Source: Phaeosaccion multiseriatum
Taxonomy: Eukaryota > Ochrophyta, other classes
DNA: 64,000 bases
Direction: 5' to 3'
NCBI GenBank assembly: GCA_965112735.1
Contig: OZ218950.1
Span: 1,240,001-1,304,000 of the forward strand
This document shows, piece by piece, positions 53,915 to 64,000 of the stretch (position 1 is its first letter; each line of letters begins with the position of its first letter). Under the pieces are notes generated by a model. It was not told the origin of the DNA and searched no databases. It saw only the letters and a program-made list of their open reading frames with translations. The translations under genes were made by a program, and so were the position numbers.

Positions 53915-56900
53915 CCGTGCAGTAGAGGTAGTCGGGGAGGGTGCGCACAGAGAGGCTGTGCCTGCGCCGTCCGCGGTCGAGCAGCTGTCAGCGTTGGAGC
54001 GGCAGCCGCAGCAGCCGCAGCGCCAGCAGCCGGAGCGGCAGCTAGAGCAGCAGCCGGGTCCTGTGGTACGCGCTGTGGTCGAGCAGTCGAGGGGCACTGA
54101 CGGCCCGGATGCAGTCGTTGCTGGTGAGCACACGGAGATGACGGCGGTACAGCAGCAGGCGCAGGGTGCAGTAGAGGTAGTCGTGGAGGGCGCGCACCAG
54201 GAGGCTGCGCCAGCGGCTTCCGCAGTCGAGCAGCTGCCGCCGCCGGAGCAGCAGCAGCAGCAGCAGCAGCCGTGTCCAGTGGTACGCTCCGTGTGCTTAG
54301 TAGAAGCACCGCAGCCCGGCTCTGCCGTCGAGCCGTCGAGCGGACCTGACGTCGCGCTGCCGCTGCCTCTGCGCCAGGAGGATGCAGTCGTTGCGGGTGA
54401 GTGTCCGGAGCAGCAGGCGCCACCGTTGGCAGTTGGGGCGGTTGAGTGCGAGGCGGCAACCGTTGCGCAACACGAGTCTGTCTGGATGGATGCAAGGGGT
54501 TTGGAGCGGGTGCGTGCGTGTGCCTTCCCAGAACAGCGCGCACTGCGTGCGACGAAGGAGCGGCAACAGCGGCTGGGCCAGCAGCAGCAGCTGCTGCAGC
54601 AGCAGCCGGCGGGACCGCAGGTGCAACTGGAGCAGCAGCAGGGTCCTGCTGTCGAGGTAGTCGTCCAGGTTGCCGAGCAGCAGCCGCATGTGGCGGGGGG
54701 GCAGCAGGAGCAATTGGAGCAGCAGCAGGGTCATGCTGTCGAGGCTGCCGTCCAGGTTGCAAAAGCCAGGCCACCGTCAAGCGATGAGCTTCAGCCTCAG
54801 CAGCTGTGCTCCCTGGTGACGCCTCGACAGGCCAAGGCCATGGGCCTCGTGCGGGCCTTGCCGCTCGGGGCAGCATCTCTTCCGCCATTCACTCCCACTG
54901 GGGAACATGAACAGTGGGCGTGGCAGGTTCAGCTTCAGCAGCAGGAGGAGGTTCAGCTTCAGCAGCAGGAGCAGAGCCTTCGGACCCTGCCGCTGACGTC
55001 TCCAGCGGTGCCTCCGGCGGAGGGGCGGAGCAGGACTGAGCAGAGGGTGGCAGCAAAGTGGTTGAGACGGCGTGCCCAGCAGGCGAAGGCAGCGCTGCGC
55101 AAGGGTGACGAGCAGGCGGCACAGGAGCAGCAGGATGCAGCGAGGCGCGCAGTAGCTCTTCGACGGCGGGTACGGAGGAAGCAGCGGAGGCAGCGTGCTC
55201 GTGCGACAGCAGCAGCACAGCAACATCAGCAGGAGGCTGCTTTCACGGCTGTGTTGACGGAGGAGGCGGGGCTGCACACGCTTGCCCTTGATCCGTTTGT
55301 GCGTGCTTGTCATGCAGTCGCCTTGGAGCCTGGCGCGGGAGTCGCTCTGCTCAAGGAGCCCCCCAGTCCGGGAGCTTGTGCCTGTGCGTCGGCTGTTGAC
55401 AGTGAGTGTGCTATGTGTGAGGGGTGTGTGCAACGCGCTGCCTTGGCTCTCTACCGTGTGCGGATGGAGGACGCTCCAGGGGGGGTGGCCGCCTTGCACA
55501 CAGCAGTGCGGAGAGCTGAGATTGCCGAAGCGGTGGCTGCCACGGGTCGTACGGCAGTCCCAGCAGGGCGGGGTCACACGATCGAGGTTACGGTGCGCTC
55601 GCCAGTGAAGGTCAGTGACGCTCGGCATTGCTTGGCCGCTACCGCTCCACGGGATGCCAGTGCCGCCGACGCCGTGGAGAAGAGCGCCTTTACCGCCTTG
55701 ATGGACAGTGGGTGCACAGGAGCGGGCTGCATCTCGACAGCCTGTTTCAATCAACTGGTGGCGGATGGCACGGTGGAGCGGTCAGAGCTCGCCACGCAGA
55801 AGGGGGTGCAGGTGTCTTACGCTGACAATCGTGCCAAGACTATGTCCAGAGGGCTTGTTTGGCTTCAGGTGGGACTCACGCCGACGTGCCAGCCGGTGCT
55901 ACCCTTTCATGTGGTGGACCACTTGGCGCGGCCCATCTTCTTGGGGCAGGATTTCTTCACCCAAGTAGGGGCAGTCGTCGATCATCGTGCGAAGCAGCTC
56001 TACGTACTTCCGACTCCTTCGGAGGAGGCCACGGCGGATGCTCGTCCGTCCGATGCCTTGGCTGTGCAAGTGCTGGCAGTGGTGGACGGCAACGCTGCTG
56101 TTGGGGGGGTACGTGCTGTGGAGGCTTTGAGCTTGGGACCTGGACAGACGGGGTCCCTTCTCCTCGAGCTTACGGGTATCGTTGAGGGTGTCCAGGCGGT
56201 GGTGGAGCTGGGCGCTCACGGACACTTGGCCACAGAGGCGGACGTTCTATGGTGGCTGGAGCACGAGCAGGTTCTAGTGGCGCACAAAGATGGTGTGTAT
56301 GCCGGGGGGCAGAGTTACCGAATCACAGTGCAGAATCACCACAATCAGGTCATTGTGGTCGTTCCTGGGCAGGTCATCGGCACCGCTTCTTGCTTGCTCG
56401 ACTCGGAGGCGAGCGCTGAGGTGGCCGCGCTCATGCTCGCTGAGCCGGCTTCTTCAGATACCGTGCCGGAGACTGCAGCGGCCCCCTCCTCCTGGCTTGG
56501 TGCTCTTGGCGGGATGGTGAGGCGTGTGGTGAAGCGCAGGCTGCCATGGTCCAAGGCGCGGGAGGCGGTTGAGTCTGTGGTGGAGGAGGAGGCGTCGCAG
56601 CAGCCGGCTGAAGCTGAAGCAGGAGCTGAGCCGGTCTGGTGCCCACCGCAGGGGCCTGTAGTTCGCTGCTCGGTGGTACCAGAGGAGGCTGAGCTGGGGG
56701 CTACGGCGCTTCCGCTGCAAGCTGTGCAGGTGCAGGCCCTGACGCACCCACGGACTGAGGTGGGGGTGCCATCGACTCTGGTGCCTCAGCCGGCAGTGAA
56801 GGCCCGGTTTCAGCATTTGCAGCGCAGCGGCAAGAAGGGGAGTCAGTGTCGTCAGAGTCGAGTGGGTGCTGGGCGGTTGCAGCGGCAACGTCGGAGAGTG

Positions 56901-59900
56901 GCATCAATGCTTGTGGAGTCTCCTGTGCTGTGGGACCAGGTTCATCGGCAAGCAGTGTTGGAGCGCCATGAGCAAGTGCGACGACAAGTTTTGCCGCTGC
57001 GACGGGAGCTGTGCGCTGACGGCTCCTGCGCCTGGCATCACCGAGGGCTTCGTCTCGCTTGGGGGAGCGACTTGGGGCAACGACAGGTGCCGCGGGAGCG
57101 TCGAGTGCCCTTGGCGTCCTCCTGGGGGGGGACAGTGCGAGTGCCGGCCAGACGAGCTGACACACCACGAGTGGACTCGAAGGAGGAGACAGCAGCATGG
57201 TTGGCAACGCAGCAGGCCAAGCGGTTACAAGCGGCACAGCAGCAGGCACGGCAGCAACGCCAGTGGGCATTGCAGCGACGGCACAAGGCCCAGCGGGAAG
57301 AGCTCTTTAAGCGAGCGGATCGGGCTGCAGCTCAGCAGGTTCAGCGGTCCAATGCGGTGCAGCAGCAGGTGGCTCCGGCGGCGGTAGCTCGACGCCGTCA
57401 GACACAGTTGCAGGAGCTCCCACCCTCTCGCACAGATCCGCTGCAGGTCCAACACGTGGCGGTGTCTGCTGCTTCCACCAGTAGGCCTGTGACAGGGGCG
57501 GCATCGTTAGTGGCGTCGGAGGAACCGCCACTACGGTCCGAGGCAGGTTCCTCGTCGGCGGCGGTGGGCACATCATTGACTGACCTACGCGGTGATGGGT
57601 GGGTACTGGATGCGGATGGTGCCTTGCGACTCGGTAGCCAGAGTGACACGTCCGGTGGGACTCTGATGGCAGGAGTGCAGTTGATCAAGGAGTGGTATCC
57701 TCACCTGTCAGAGCGAGTGTATGGACGTCTGCGCGAGTGCTTGGTTGCGGCAGAGGAAGGGGCTGTGACCGCGCTACTGCTCCTGCGCCCCCATGTACAC
57801 CAAGCCGCTGGCACGGGTCTGAGCGGCGTTGGGGACGTTGCTGTGGCCGCATGGGCCCAACAGCTCTTGTCGTTGTGGTCTAGTCGCCCATTACAGCAGC
57901 AGGAGAAGGTGGAGCAGGATATGACCAATGCGCTGCTGCTCCTTATCCAATTGCGAACGGTGCTGCAGGAGAGTCGCTGTCTTGGTGGGGGAGTGGAGTC
58001 GTGGGATGCAGGAGAGCTTGTGGTGGAGCAGCGGCGCCGTGCCAAGCTCACTACGGAGAGGGCTCAGTTCTGGCTCAGGGAGCTACCGTCGCCCCTGCAC
58101 GCTATCACGATTGGCGACGGTGCCTGGACGGAGGTGCAACGCTGGGGACTGGTGGCGATCCTTCGCGCTCGGTCGCAAGCATTCTGTCAGAGGCCTGGTG
58201 ACTACGGTCGGACGGATACTCTCTTCTTTGAGTGGGGACTGAAGGATGCGAATCAGCAGCCCATTCGGAGCTCCGCTCGACGGTATCCTCCCCATTTGCG
58301 GCGGGGGATTGAAATTGAGATTGACAAGCTTCTCGCGGCTGCCATCATTCGCCCCAGCACTTCCAGCTGGGCCACTCCGCTGATGGCGGTCTTGAAGACG
58401 GACGCAGCTGGCAAAACCAAGTGTCATGAGGATGGGACGCCTGTGGTACGTATGACGTGTGACTTGTCTCAGCTGAATGATGCGTGTCGCACGGAGGCCC
58501 CTGCGATGCCGGTGATTGATGATCTGCTGGCAGAGATGCATGGCTCCAAGGTGTTCTCGGTGATGGACATCATGTCGGGCTACTTCAATGTGCCGATGGC
58601 ATCAGCAGCGGAAGAGGACATATCCACCTTTGTGTGCCACAGTGGTACTTACGCTTGGCGAGTGATGCCGCAGGGCGCGAAGAATGCGCCTGCAGTCTTT
58701 GTGCGGCTTATGAATAAGGTGCTCAAGGGGCTTCAGGAGCATGTGGCCTGCTTTGTGGACGATATTGCTGTGTTTTCGGCTACGGTGGAGCAGCATCTGG
58801 AGCATTTGGATGCTGTGCTTGCGCGGTTGGTGGAGCACAAGCTCAAGTTGGAGCCGAGTAAGGCTGTATTGGGTGCACCGGAGGTGCGGTTCTGCGGGCA
58901 TTTGCTGGATCAGAATGGGGTGCGCACAGACCCGGCCAAGCATGCGGCGGTGCAAGAGCTGGTCAAGCCGTTGAGGTTGCTTGCGAAGGATGGCGGCGTC
59001 AATCGAGTTAAGCAGGTGCGGCGTTTCATTGGCATGCTCAGCTACTTTCGCCGTTTCATTCCGGAGTTTGCGCGCAAGGTGCGGCCTCTCAATGGGCTGC
59101 TGCGTAAGGGCGTCGACGTGAGCACCGCCTGGAATGCCTCGCACGATGCAGCTTGGGATGGACTCGTTGCCGACTTGTTGTCTTCCCCTGCACTGGCTTT
59201 TCCGGAGTACGGGCCAGCGACGACTTTCACCCTGAGCACCGATGCCTCGACGGAAGGGTTAGCAGGAGTGCTCTCTCCGAAAGATGCGACCGGGGAGGAG
59301 CGTGTGGTGACGTTCATCAGTCGGGCTACCACGGAGACGGAGGCGCGACTGAGCAGCACGGAGCTGGAGCTGCTGGCAGTAGTGTGGTGTGTGCGTAAAC
59401 TGGCCATGTACATCTGCCACTACCCCACCACAGTGGTGACGGACCATCAGCCCTTGTTGTGGTTGGCTGGGCACAAGGATACCAATTCCAAGCTGTTCAG
59501 ATGGTACGAGCGGCTCTCTACGCACCACTTGCAGTTTGTGCATCGTCCCGGGAAGCAAATGGTGGTGCCTGACTGCCTCTCTCGCAACGCGCTTCCGGTG
59601 CAGGAGTGGGAGACGCATGCGGGGGTAGACTTGGCCATGGTTGAGTGCGAGTGGCCGTCGCCCTTGCACACCTGGTGTGCTTCGATGGGGGTGCAGTTGA
59701 ACCTGGTGGAGATGGTAGGGGACGAGTGCAGCCTTCATTGGGAGGAGCCCACGGAGGGCGCACTGCTTCGCTTTCTCGCAGTGGCGCAACAGCTGCAGGG
59801 CGAAGCCGACACACGCCTTCCTATTCCTGTGCCTGCCGTGACGGCCCAGCAACAGCAGCAACGGTGCCACCACCAGCAGCAGAGCGGAGCGGAGGCCCTA

Positions 59901-62900
59901 CAAGCCTGGCAGACTGCAGAGGTGGACTTGTCGGCGACGCAGTCACGCAGGGGTACTGCTCGGCGTGCTTGGACACAGCGTCTTCAGCAATGTGGATGGC
60001 AGCCTACGCGAGCACCTCAGCTGGGTGTGAAGAAGGCTGTGATAGAGGCCTGGCAGCCGGGTCAGATGCCGCCATTTGTGAGTCACATCTCCGCAGCGAG
60101 GTGCACGTACGTATCTACGCCGAGGCACGTGCAGGCTCTATCGACTCAGTTGCGCTCAGCCAAAGTGGTCGCTATGGATTCGGAGTGGGCGCGTCACCGA
60201 CGGCGCGCGTCGCTGCTGCAATTGGCCGTGCAGGTTGGGCCGCTGCCGGATGTGGCGCGTGACTATGGGCTCTTGATTGATCTAGACGCGCTTCAGAAGG
60301 CGGGGGGTATGATGGTACTGGCGCAAGTGTTGCGGGACCTGTGGGCCGAACCCTCGATTGTGAAGCTGGCTCACCACTGGAGTCACGACCAACGTGCCCT
60401 GGGCCGATGGCCGGAGCTCGCGGAGCATGTCCAGCACATCGTCAACTTGGTGGACACCAGTGACCTCTTTAAGCGCGTGTGCCCCGAACATACTCAGTTC
60501 ATCGGACTCCAGGACCTTGTCAGCATGTTTTTGGAGCAACACCTTAGCAAGGAGGAGCGGGCCACCGATTGGACGAAGCGGCCGCTGTCCGCCGCTCAAC
60601 GGGAGTACGCGTTTGCTGACGCTGCGGCGCTCCTCCGCCTCTGGCCTCGCATGGCGGAGTGTGTGCCGTTCGTCCATGGTGGCCCGGGGGTGGAGCTTAG
60701 CGCGATGAGCCCTGCTCACACCCCTGCGGAGCAGGAGGAGATGCAAGTCGGCAGGTTCATGCAGGCCGCGGTTGGTTATTGGGGCGATCGCGACCACGTG
60801 TCACCGCTCTACATCTTTGGTGTCCACTCCAAGACGTTGGAGGTATTCGACCTGGCCAAACTGCAATTCAAACTGCAGTGCTCGTGGGAGACAATGATGC
60901 AGATGGTGGAGCGGTTCACGCGGACATATAAGCGCCAGCGGAAGGTGGTGGGCGCGTTGGCCAGTCATCTAGATACCATGATCGAGTTGCCATGGAAGCA
61001 AGTCCGTCAGGTGTCGCGTGACTACTTCTCGATGTGCACACCAGCGGAGGCTCAGCAAACGGGTGCCGCGGCCGCTCATGCGTGGGCTGCATGGGAGGCC
61101 GAGCTTGAGGAGGATGCGTCTCGTCTGCCCTCGGAGGTGTGTCCAGCTGCTGTTGCTGGTGCCACCGAGGGTGAGGAGCTTGTTACGGAGGAGGGCCGCA
61201 TCACCCACCCTGGGGAGCCGCCTGCTGCGGAGTCGCCGTCGGAGCCTGGTACGGCAGATCTACTGGTCACGGAAGAAGCGGGGGATGCAGGTGATGAAGC
61301 TGCGGATGCAGTGGATAATGAAGCTGAGGAGGCAGTGGATTCAGTTTCCAAGGAGCCGGTGGAGCAGGAGTCCACCTTGCAGCGCGAACTTGATGGGCAT
61401 CGACGAGAGGCAGAGCGACAGTTTGGGTGGTCTCTACCAGGCACGGTGCCTGCTGCCGCGGCGCACAGACGAGCGGCTGGAGCTTTGGGTGGCAGTCTGC
61501 ATGTCGAGGCCGCGTGGTGGGTGCGTGCGCAGCGGGCTGATGCGGAGCTGGAAGCACTCCGTCGCCGTGTTCAGGCTGGGCCCACCGGCGGCGTGGTGGA
61601 TGCAGGTGGGGGTGAGTTCTTTGTGGATGAGGACGGGCTCTTGATGCGTAAGTGGGCTCCTGGGGGCTTTCGGTGGCGGGTGCGGCACACTCGGCTACAA
61701 GTATGTGTGCCCAAGGAGATGCGGCCAGCCTTGCTGCATGCCGCCCACACCGATGCCATCGCAGGTGGGCACCAAGGCCCGGGACGTATGCTAGACGCGC
61801 TGCAAGAGCGCGTATGGTGGGAGAAGATGAATGCACATGCGCTGTATTGGGCCCGCTCCTGTCTGGCGTGCCAGACCCGCAAGACTCCTCGCCGGCAGCC
61901 AAAGCCTGTGCCGCTGTCGTCCATTTCCAAGGTGGATGGACCTTGGGCGGTCATGGGCGCTGATGTGGCTGGCCCCTTTCCTATGGGCATGGGCGGTGAG
62001 GAGTACCTCTTGGTGTTTCAGGATTGGTTCACGAAGTGGACAGTGGTGGTGCCTTTGAGGGCACAGGACTATACGGCGGAAGGTATTGCTCGGGCCTTCG
62101 TGCGGCATGTCGTCACCACCCTGGGTGTGCCCCGAGTGCTGGTGAGTGATCAAGGCTCGCAGTTCACCAGTGCGCTCATGGGCGATGTGATGCGGGTTCT
62201 ATCGGCGTCGCAAGTGTTCACGACGCCAATGCACCAACAGGCCAATGGGCAGGTGGAGCGCTTCATGGCCACGATCAAGGACATGTTGGCGACGACCGTG
62301 GAGTCACAGATGCAGCAGTGGCCAGATTACGTCGCCGGGCTCACCTATGCGTACAACTGCCGCTCGCAGGAGAGCACGGGGATGGCGCCATTCTACGCCT
62401 TGTTCGGTCGGCACCCCCCGGTGCCTCTACAGGCGATGCTTCCGGCGCTAGTGGAGGACGGGTCGTTTTCGTCTGCCTCGGCATGGGTCCACGAACTGCG
62501 GGCACGTCTGGCTGCGGCTGCGGCGGTGGTCAATGGGAGGCGCTGCGACTACCACGGGAGATTGCAGCTGAAGAACGCCTCACGCCGTTGGCCGACGCCC
62601 CTGCGACCCGGCACCAAGGTGATGTTGTATCGTCCTGGTGCCGCCGCCCAGCAAGAAGGGGAAGAACTCGAAGGGCCCCCGTCAGCGCAACTCAAGGCTC
62701 TGCAGCACTCGTGGGATGGTCCTTATACAGTCTTGCCTTGGCCATCTCTGGGGGCCTACTGTGCTCAGCATGGGCGGGTGAGTGAAGAGCACTATCAGGT
62801 CATGCAGCGCAGCGCAGTGTATCTGTCTATGAAACGGGTGCGCGGCAATGGTGTGGAGCAGCTGCAACGGGCGTACCACAGAGACTTGACGAAGCCGTTC

Positions 62901-63371
62901 ATCGATGGGGTGAGCGAGCGGCCCTTCGGTCTCCCGGAAGGGTTCGCCAGGTATCATATCCGTTGGTGCTCTCCTCAGTGGGCTACCAGCGCAATGCAGG
63001 AGCAGCGTAGCTTAGAGCTGGACGAGGTGAGTGAAGGGAAAGTGCCCACGCTGGCGAGGATTGTGAAGTTCCGCTGGCGCAAAGCCACGGGGCTGCCACT
63101 GCGGCGAGAGTATAACGTGCGGTGGGCCGTGTCGGACGGCGGCACTTTCCAGACCTGGGAATGGGCTGAGTGGTTACTGGAGCGGGGACACGCCAAGGCC
63201 ATAGAGGCGTTCGAGAACGCCCTCCCGCACACTGCCCTTGATCCAGGAGTGAATGTCAAAAGAGGGCATAGGTCTAAACGGGAAAGTACGATCCGTCTGC
63301 GGCAACATGAGAAGTGGGGCAGCGGGCTGGCGCACGAGACGCAATTCTATCGCTCGCATCTCGGCTTCTGA
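53547..63371 (+). CDS. Pol polyprotein: PR-RT-RNase H-exonuclease-INT-chromodomain
   Basis: Open for about 3270 codons. A long Gln/Glu-rich leader with a poly-Gln run (CAG repeat, 53828-53912) and internally repeated VEVV-EGA-EA-SAVEQL phrases precedes the enzymes. Protease: LMDSGCTGAGC at 55698. Reverse transcriptase: VRMTCDLSQLNDA near 58460 and FVDDIAVF at 58755. RNase H: LSTDASTEGLAGV at 59235 and TDHQPLLWLAG near 59440. 3'-5' exonuclease: 60070-60660 (see separate entry). Integrase: HHCC finger near 61730-61880, catalytic Asp 61962 and 62148 (SDQGSQF), Glu 62256 (NGQVERFM). Chromodomain-like end: YNVRW and TFQTWEWAEWLL, 63040-63230. All key catalytic residues seen are intact. Stop TGA at 63369-63371. 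Confidence 0.9.
60070..60660 (+). other. DEDDy 3'-5' exonuclease domain inside Pol
   Basis: Exo I: VVAMDSEWA (Asp codon 60177, Glu 60183) followed by SLLQLAVQ. Exo II: KLAHHWSHDQRALG (Asp 60387). Then VDTSDLFKRV, GLQDLVSMFLEQHLSKEE and TDWTKRPLSAAQREY, and Exo III YAFADAAALL (Tyr 60606, Asp 60618). The four acidic residues plus Tyr in Y-x3-D, and the TDW-RPLS-Q--YAF-DA phrase, are diagnostic of the RNase D/WRN/EXD2-type DnaQ-fold nuclease family. It is in frame within pol, between RNase H and integrase, so it would be part of the polyprotein. A further 130 residues of unknown fold (HSKTLEVFDLAKLQF onward) follow. Confidence 0.88.
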
Positions 63372-63401
63372 GGGAGCTAGCGGAAGAAGCGGGGGTGTAG
63401 T

Positions 63402-63409
63402 GAGGGGGA
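63402..63409 (+). other. Polypurine tract
   Basis: GAGGGGGA immediately 5' of the 3' LTR, the expected primer for plus-strand DNA synthesis. Confidence 0.75.
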
Positions 63410-63604
63410 TGTTAGAAGTGGCCTAGTTGGGGTCCCTTGGGGACCCAATCAGTAGTGTAACGGCCGGAAAACGGGCCAACTAGACGGTAAATCAGTAATA
63501 AAGAAAGGAAGCGCAGCCTGCGTGTGGGCTGGCTTCCGGGTGCTTGCTTCAGCTTCTGCTCTGCTCTAGCTTGGCTTTGAGGCTAGCTGTCGGTAGTTTC
63601 GACA
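63410..63604 (+). repeat. 3' LTR
   Basis: 195 bp, no difference from the 5' LTR seen on direct comparison. Followed by CACA and then the KS intron sequence. Confidence 0.9.
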
Positions 63605-63615
63605 CACACACTTAC

Positions 63616-64000
63616 CAGTCAAGACTCAGGAAACCCCCTTCAGCGAGGGCCTCGAACGCCTGTGTACCCAGCAGCAAGTTGACGCCTCCCACCAAAGCGA
63701 TGTCACACTTCCCCAGCCGCAAGCTGCTGCAGGCCCCCTCCAGTGCCACCAAAGACGACGAGCACGCCGTGTCGACACTCATGCTCGGCCCTCCGAGGCC
63801 CAGCACGTACGACATCCGATTTGCCGGACTCGCATTGGACATGCCCATGACGGAGTACGCACCCTTGTTCGCATCGTCTACCACTGAGCCCCACTCGCTG
63901 CCGGACATGCCCACGAACACACCGGTGTTGCTGCCATGTAGTGTGTCCTTGCGGTATCCCGCCCTGTGCAGCGCCTCGTACCCCACCTCCAGCATGACGC
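63616..64000 (-). CDS. PKS-NRPS exon (partial): KS N-half with active-site cysteine
   Basis: Runs off the right edge. Encodes MLEVGYEALHRAGYRKDTLH, SVDTACSSSLVALEGACSS and LRLGKCDIALVGGVNLLLG, ending SLDW with donor GTAAGT in phase 2. The phase completes the KS with the exon at 50883 (W-R-C-N-T-F-D). It is almost identical to the end of the exon at 41343, so this part of the gene was duplicated. Only 11 bp of intron separate its 3' end from the inserted retrotransposon. The start of the synthase lies outside the window. Confidence 0.85.

Larger units (their letters stand above)
51037..63604 (+). mobile_element. Complete Ty3/gypsy-like LTR retrotransposon, 12.57 kb
   Basis: Bounded by two 195-bp LTRs that look identical, TG...CA ended, and by a short target duplication (CACA at 51033-51036 and 63605-63608; a 5-bp ACACA reading is also possible in this CA-rich spot). 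Internal order: gag with a zinc knuckle, readthrough UGA, protease, reverse transcriptase, RNase H, 3'-5' exonuclease, integrase, chromodomain. RT-RNase H before integrase is the Ty3/gypsy order, and the chromodomain points to chromovirus relatives. It lies antisense within an intron of the PKS-NRPS gene. LTR identity and intact ORFs imply a recent insertion. Confidence 0.9.

Overview
This window is nuclear DNA from a eukaryote. Most likely it is a microbial alga or related protist, with a stramenopile-type alga as a weak guess. Coding sequence is split by GT-AG introns whose phases fit exactly, and many introns are filled by a single microsatellite such as (CA)n, (GTCT)n, (CAGT)n, (CCCT)n, (GGGA)n or (CTC)n. 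Proteins carry long Ser, Glu, Asp, Gln and Ala runs. No RNA gene was recognised.

Layout, left half. 2-259 (+) is the last exon of an unidentified gene. 1278-6886 (-) is a PPEF/RdgC-type Ser/Thr phosphatase with C-terminal EF-hands; its catalytic N-terminal half is absent and an exon is split by a palindromic element (6414-6854). About 7547-14961 (+) is a low-complexity gene with a Tudor-like domain and, at its end, the N-lobe of a protein kinase. It contains two G-homopolymer frameshifts. Beyond a 350-bp (CTC)n tract lies the C-terminal half of a protein disulfide isomerase (about 15688-18529, +). 18530-20510 holds two large hairpin repeats.

Right half. From 20511 to beyond the right edge (-) runs one giant hybrid polyketide/non-ribosomal peptide synthetase gene. 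Read 5' to 3' its order is: KS-AT-KR-ACP; KS-DH-ER-KR-ACP without AT; KS-AT-KR-ACP-C-A-PCP; KS-ACP without AT; KS-AT-KR-ACP-C-A-PCP; then a membrane/beta-helix terminal domain like that of epsilon-poly-lysine synthetase (Pls). Exon phases join all of these except one, where an apparent 7-nt deletion breaks a KS. The two PKS-NRPS modules are near-identical copies, introns included, but differ in the adenylation-domain substrate pocket.

A 12.57-kb LTR retrotransposon (51037-63604, +) with apparently identical LTRs sits in a KS intron of that gene. It is Ty3/gypsy-like with a chromodomain. Two features stand out. Gag and Pol are in one frame separated by a single UGA-CGG followed by a 13-bp stem-loop, which is a textbook readthrough signal. 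Pol also carries a DEDDy 3'-5' exonuclease domain (RNase D/WRN type) between RNase H and integrase. This is the best candidate for an undescribed system in the window: a reverse-transcribing element with its own exonuclease.
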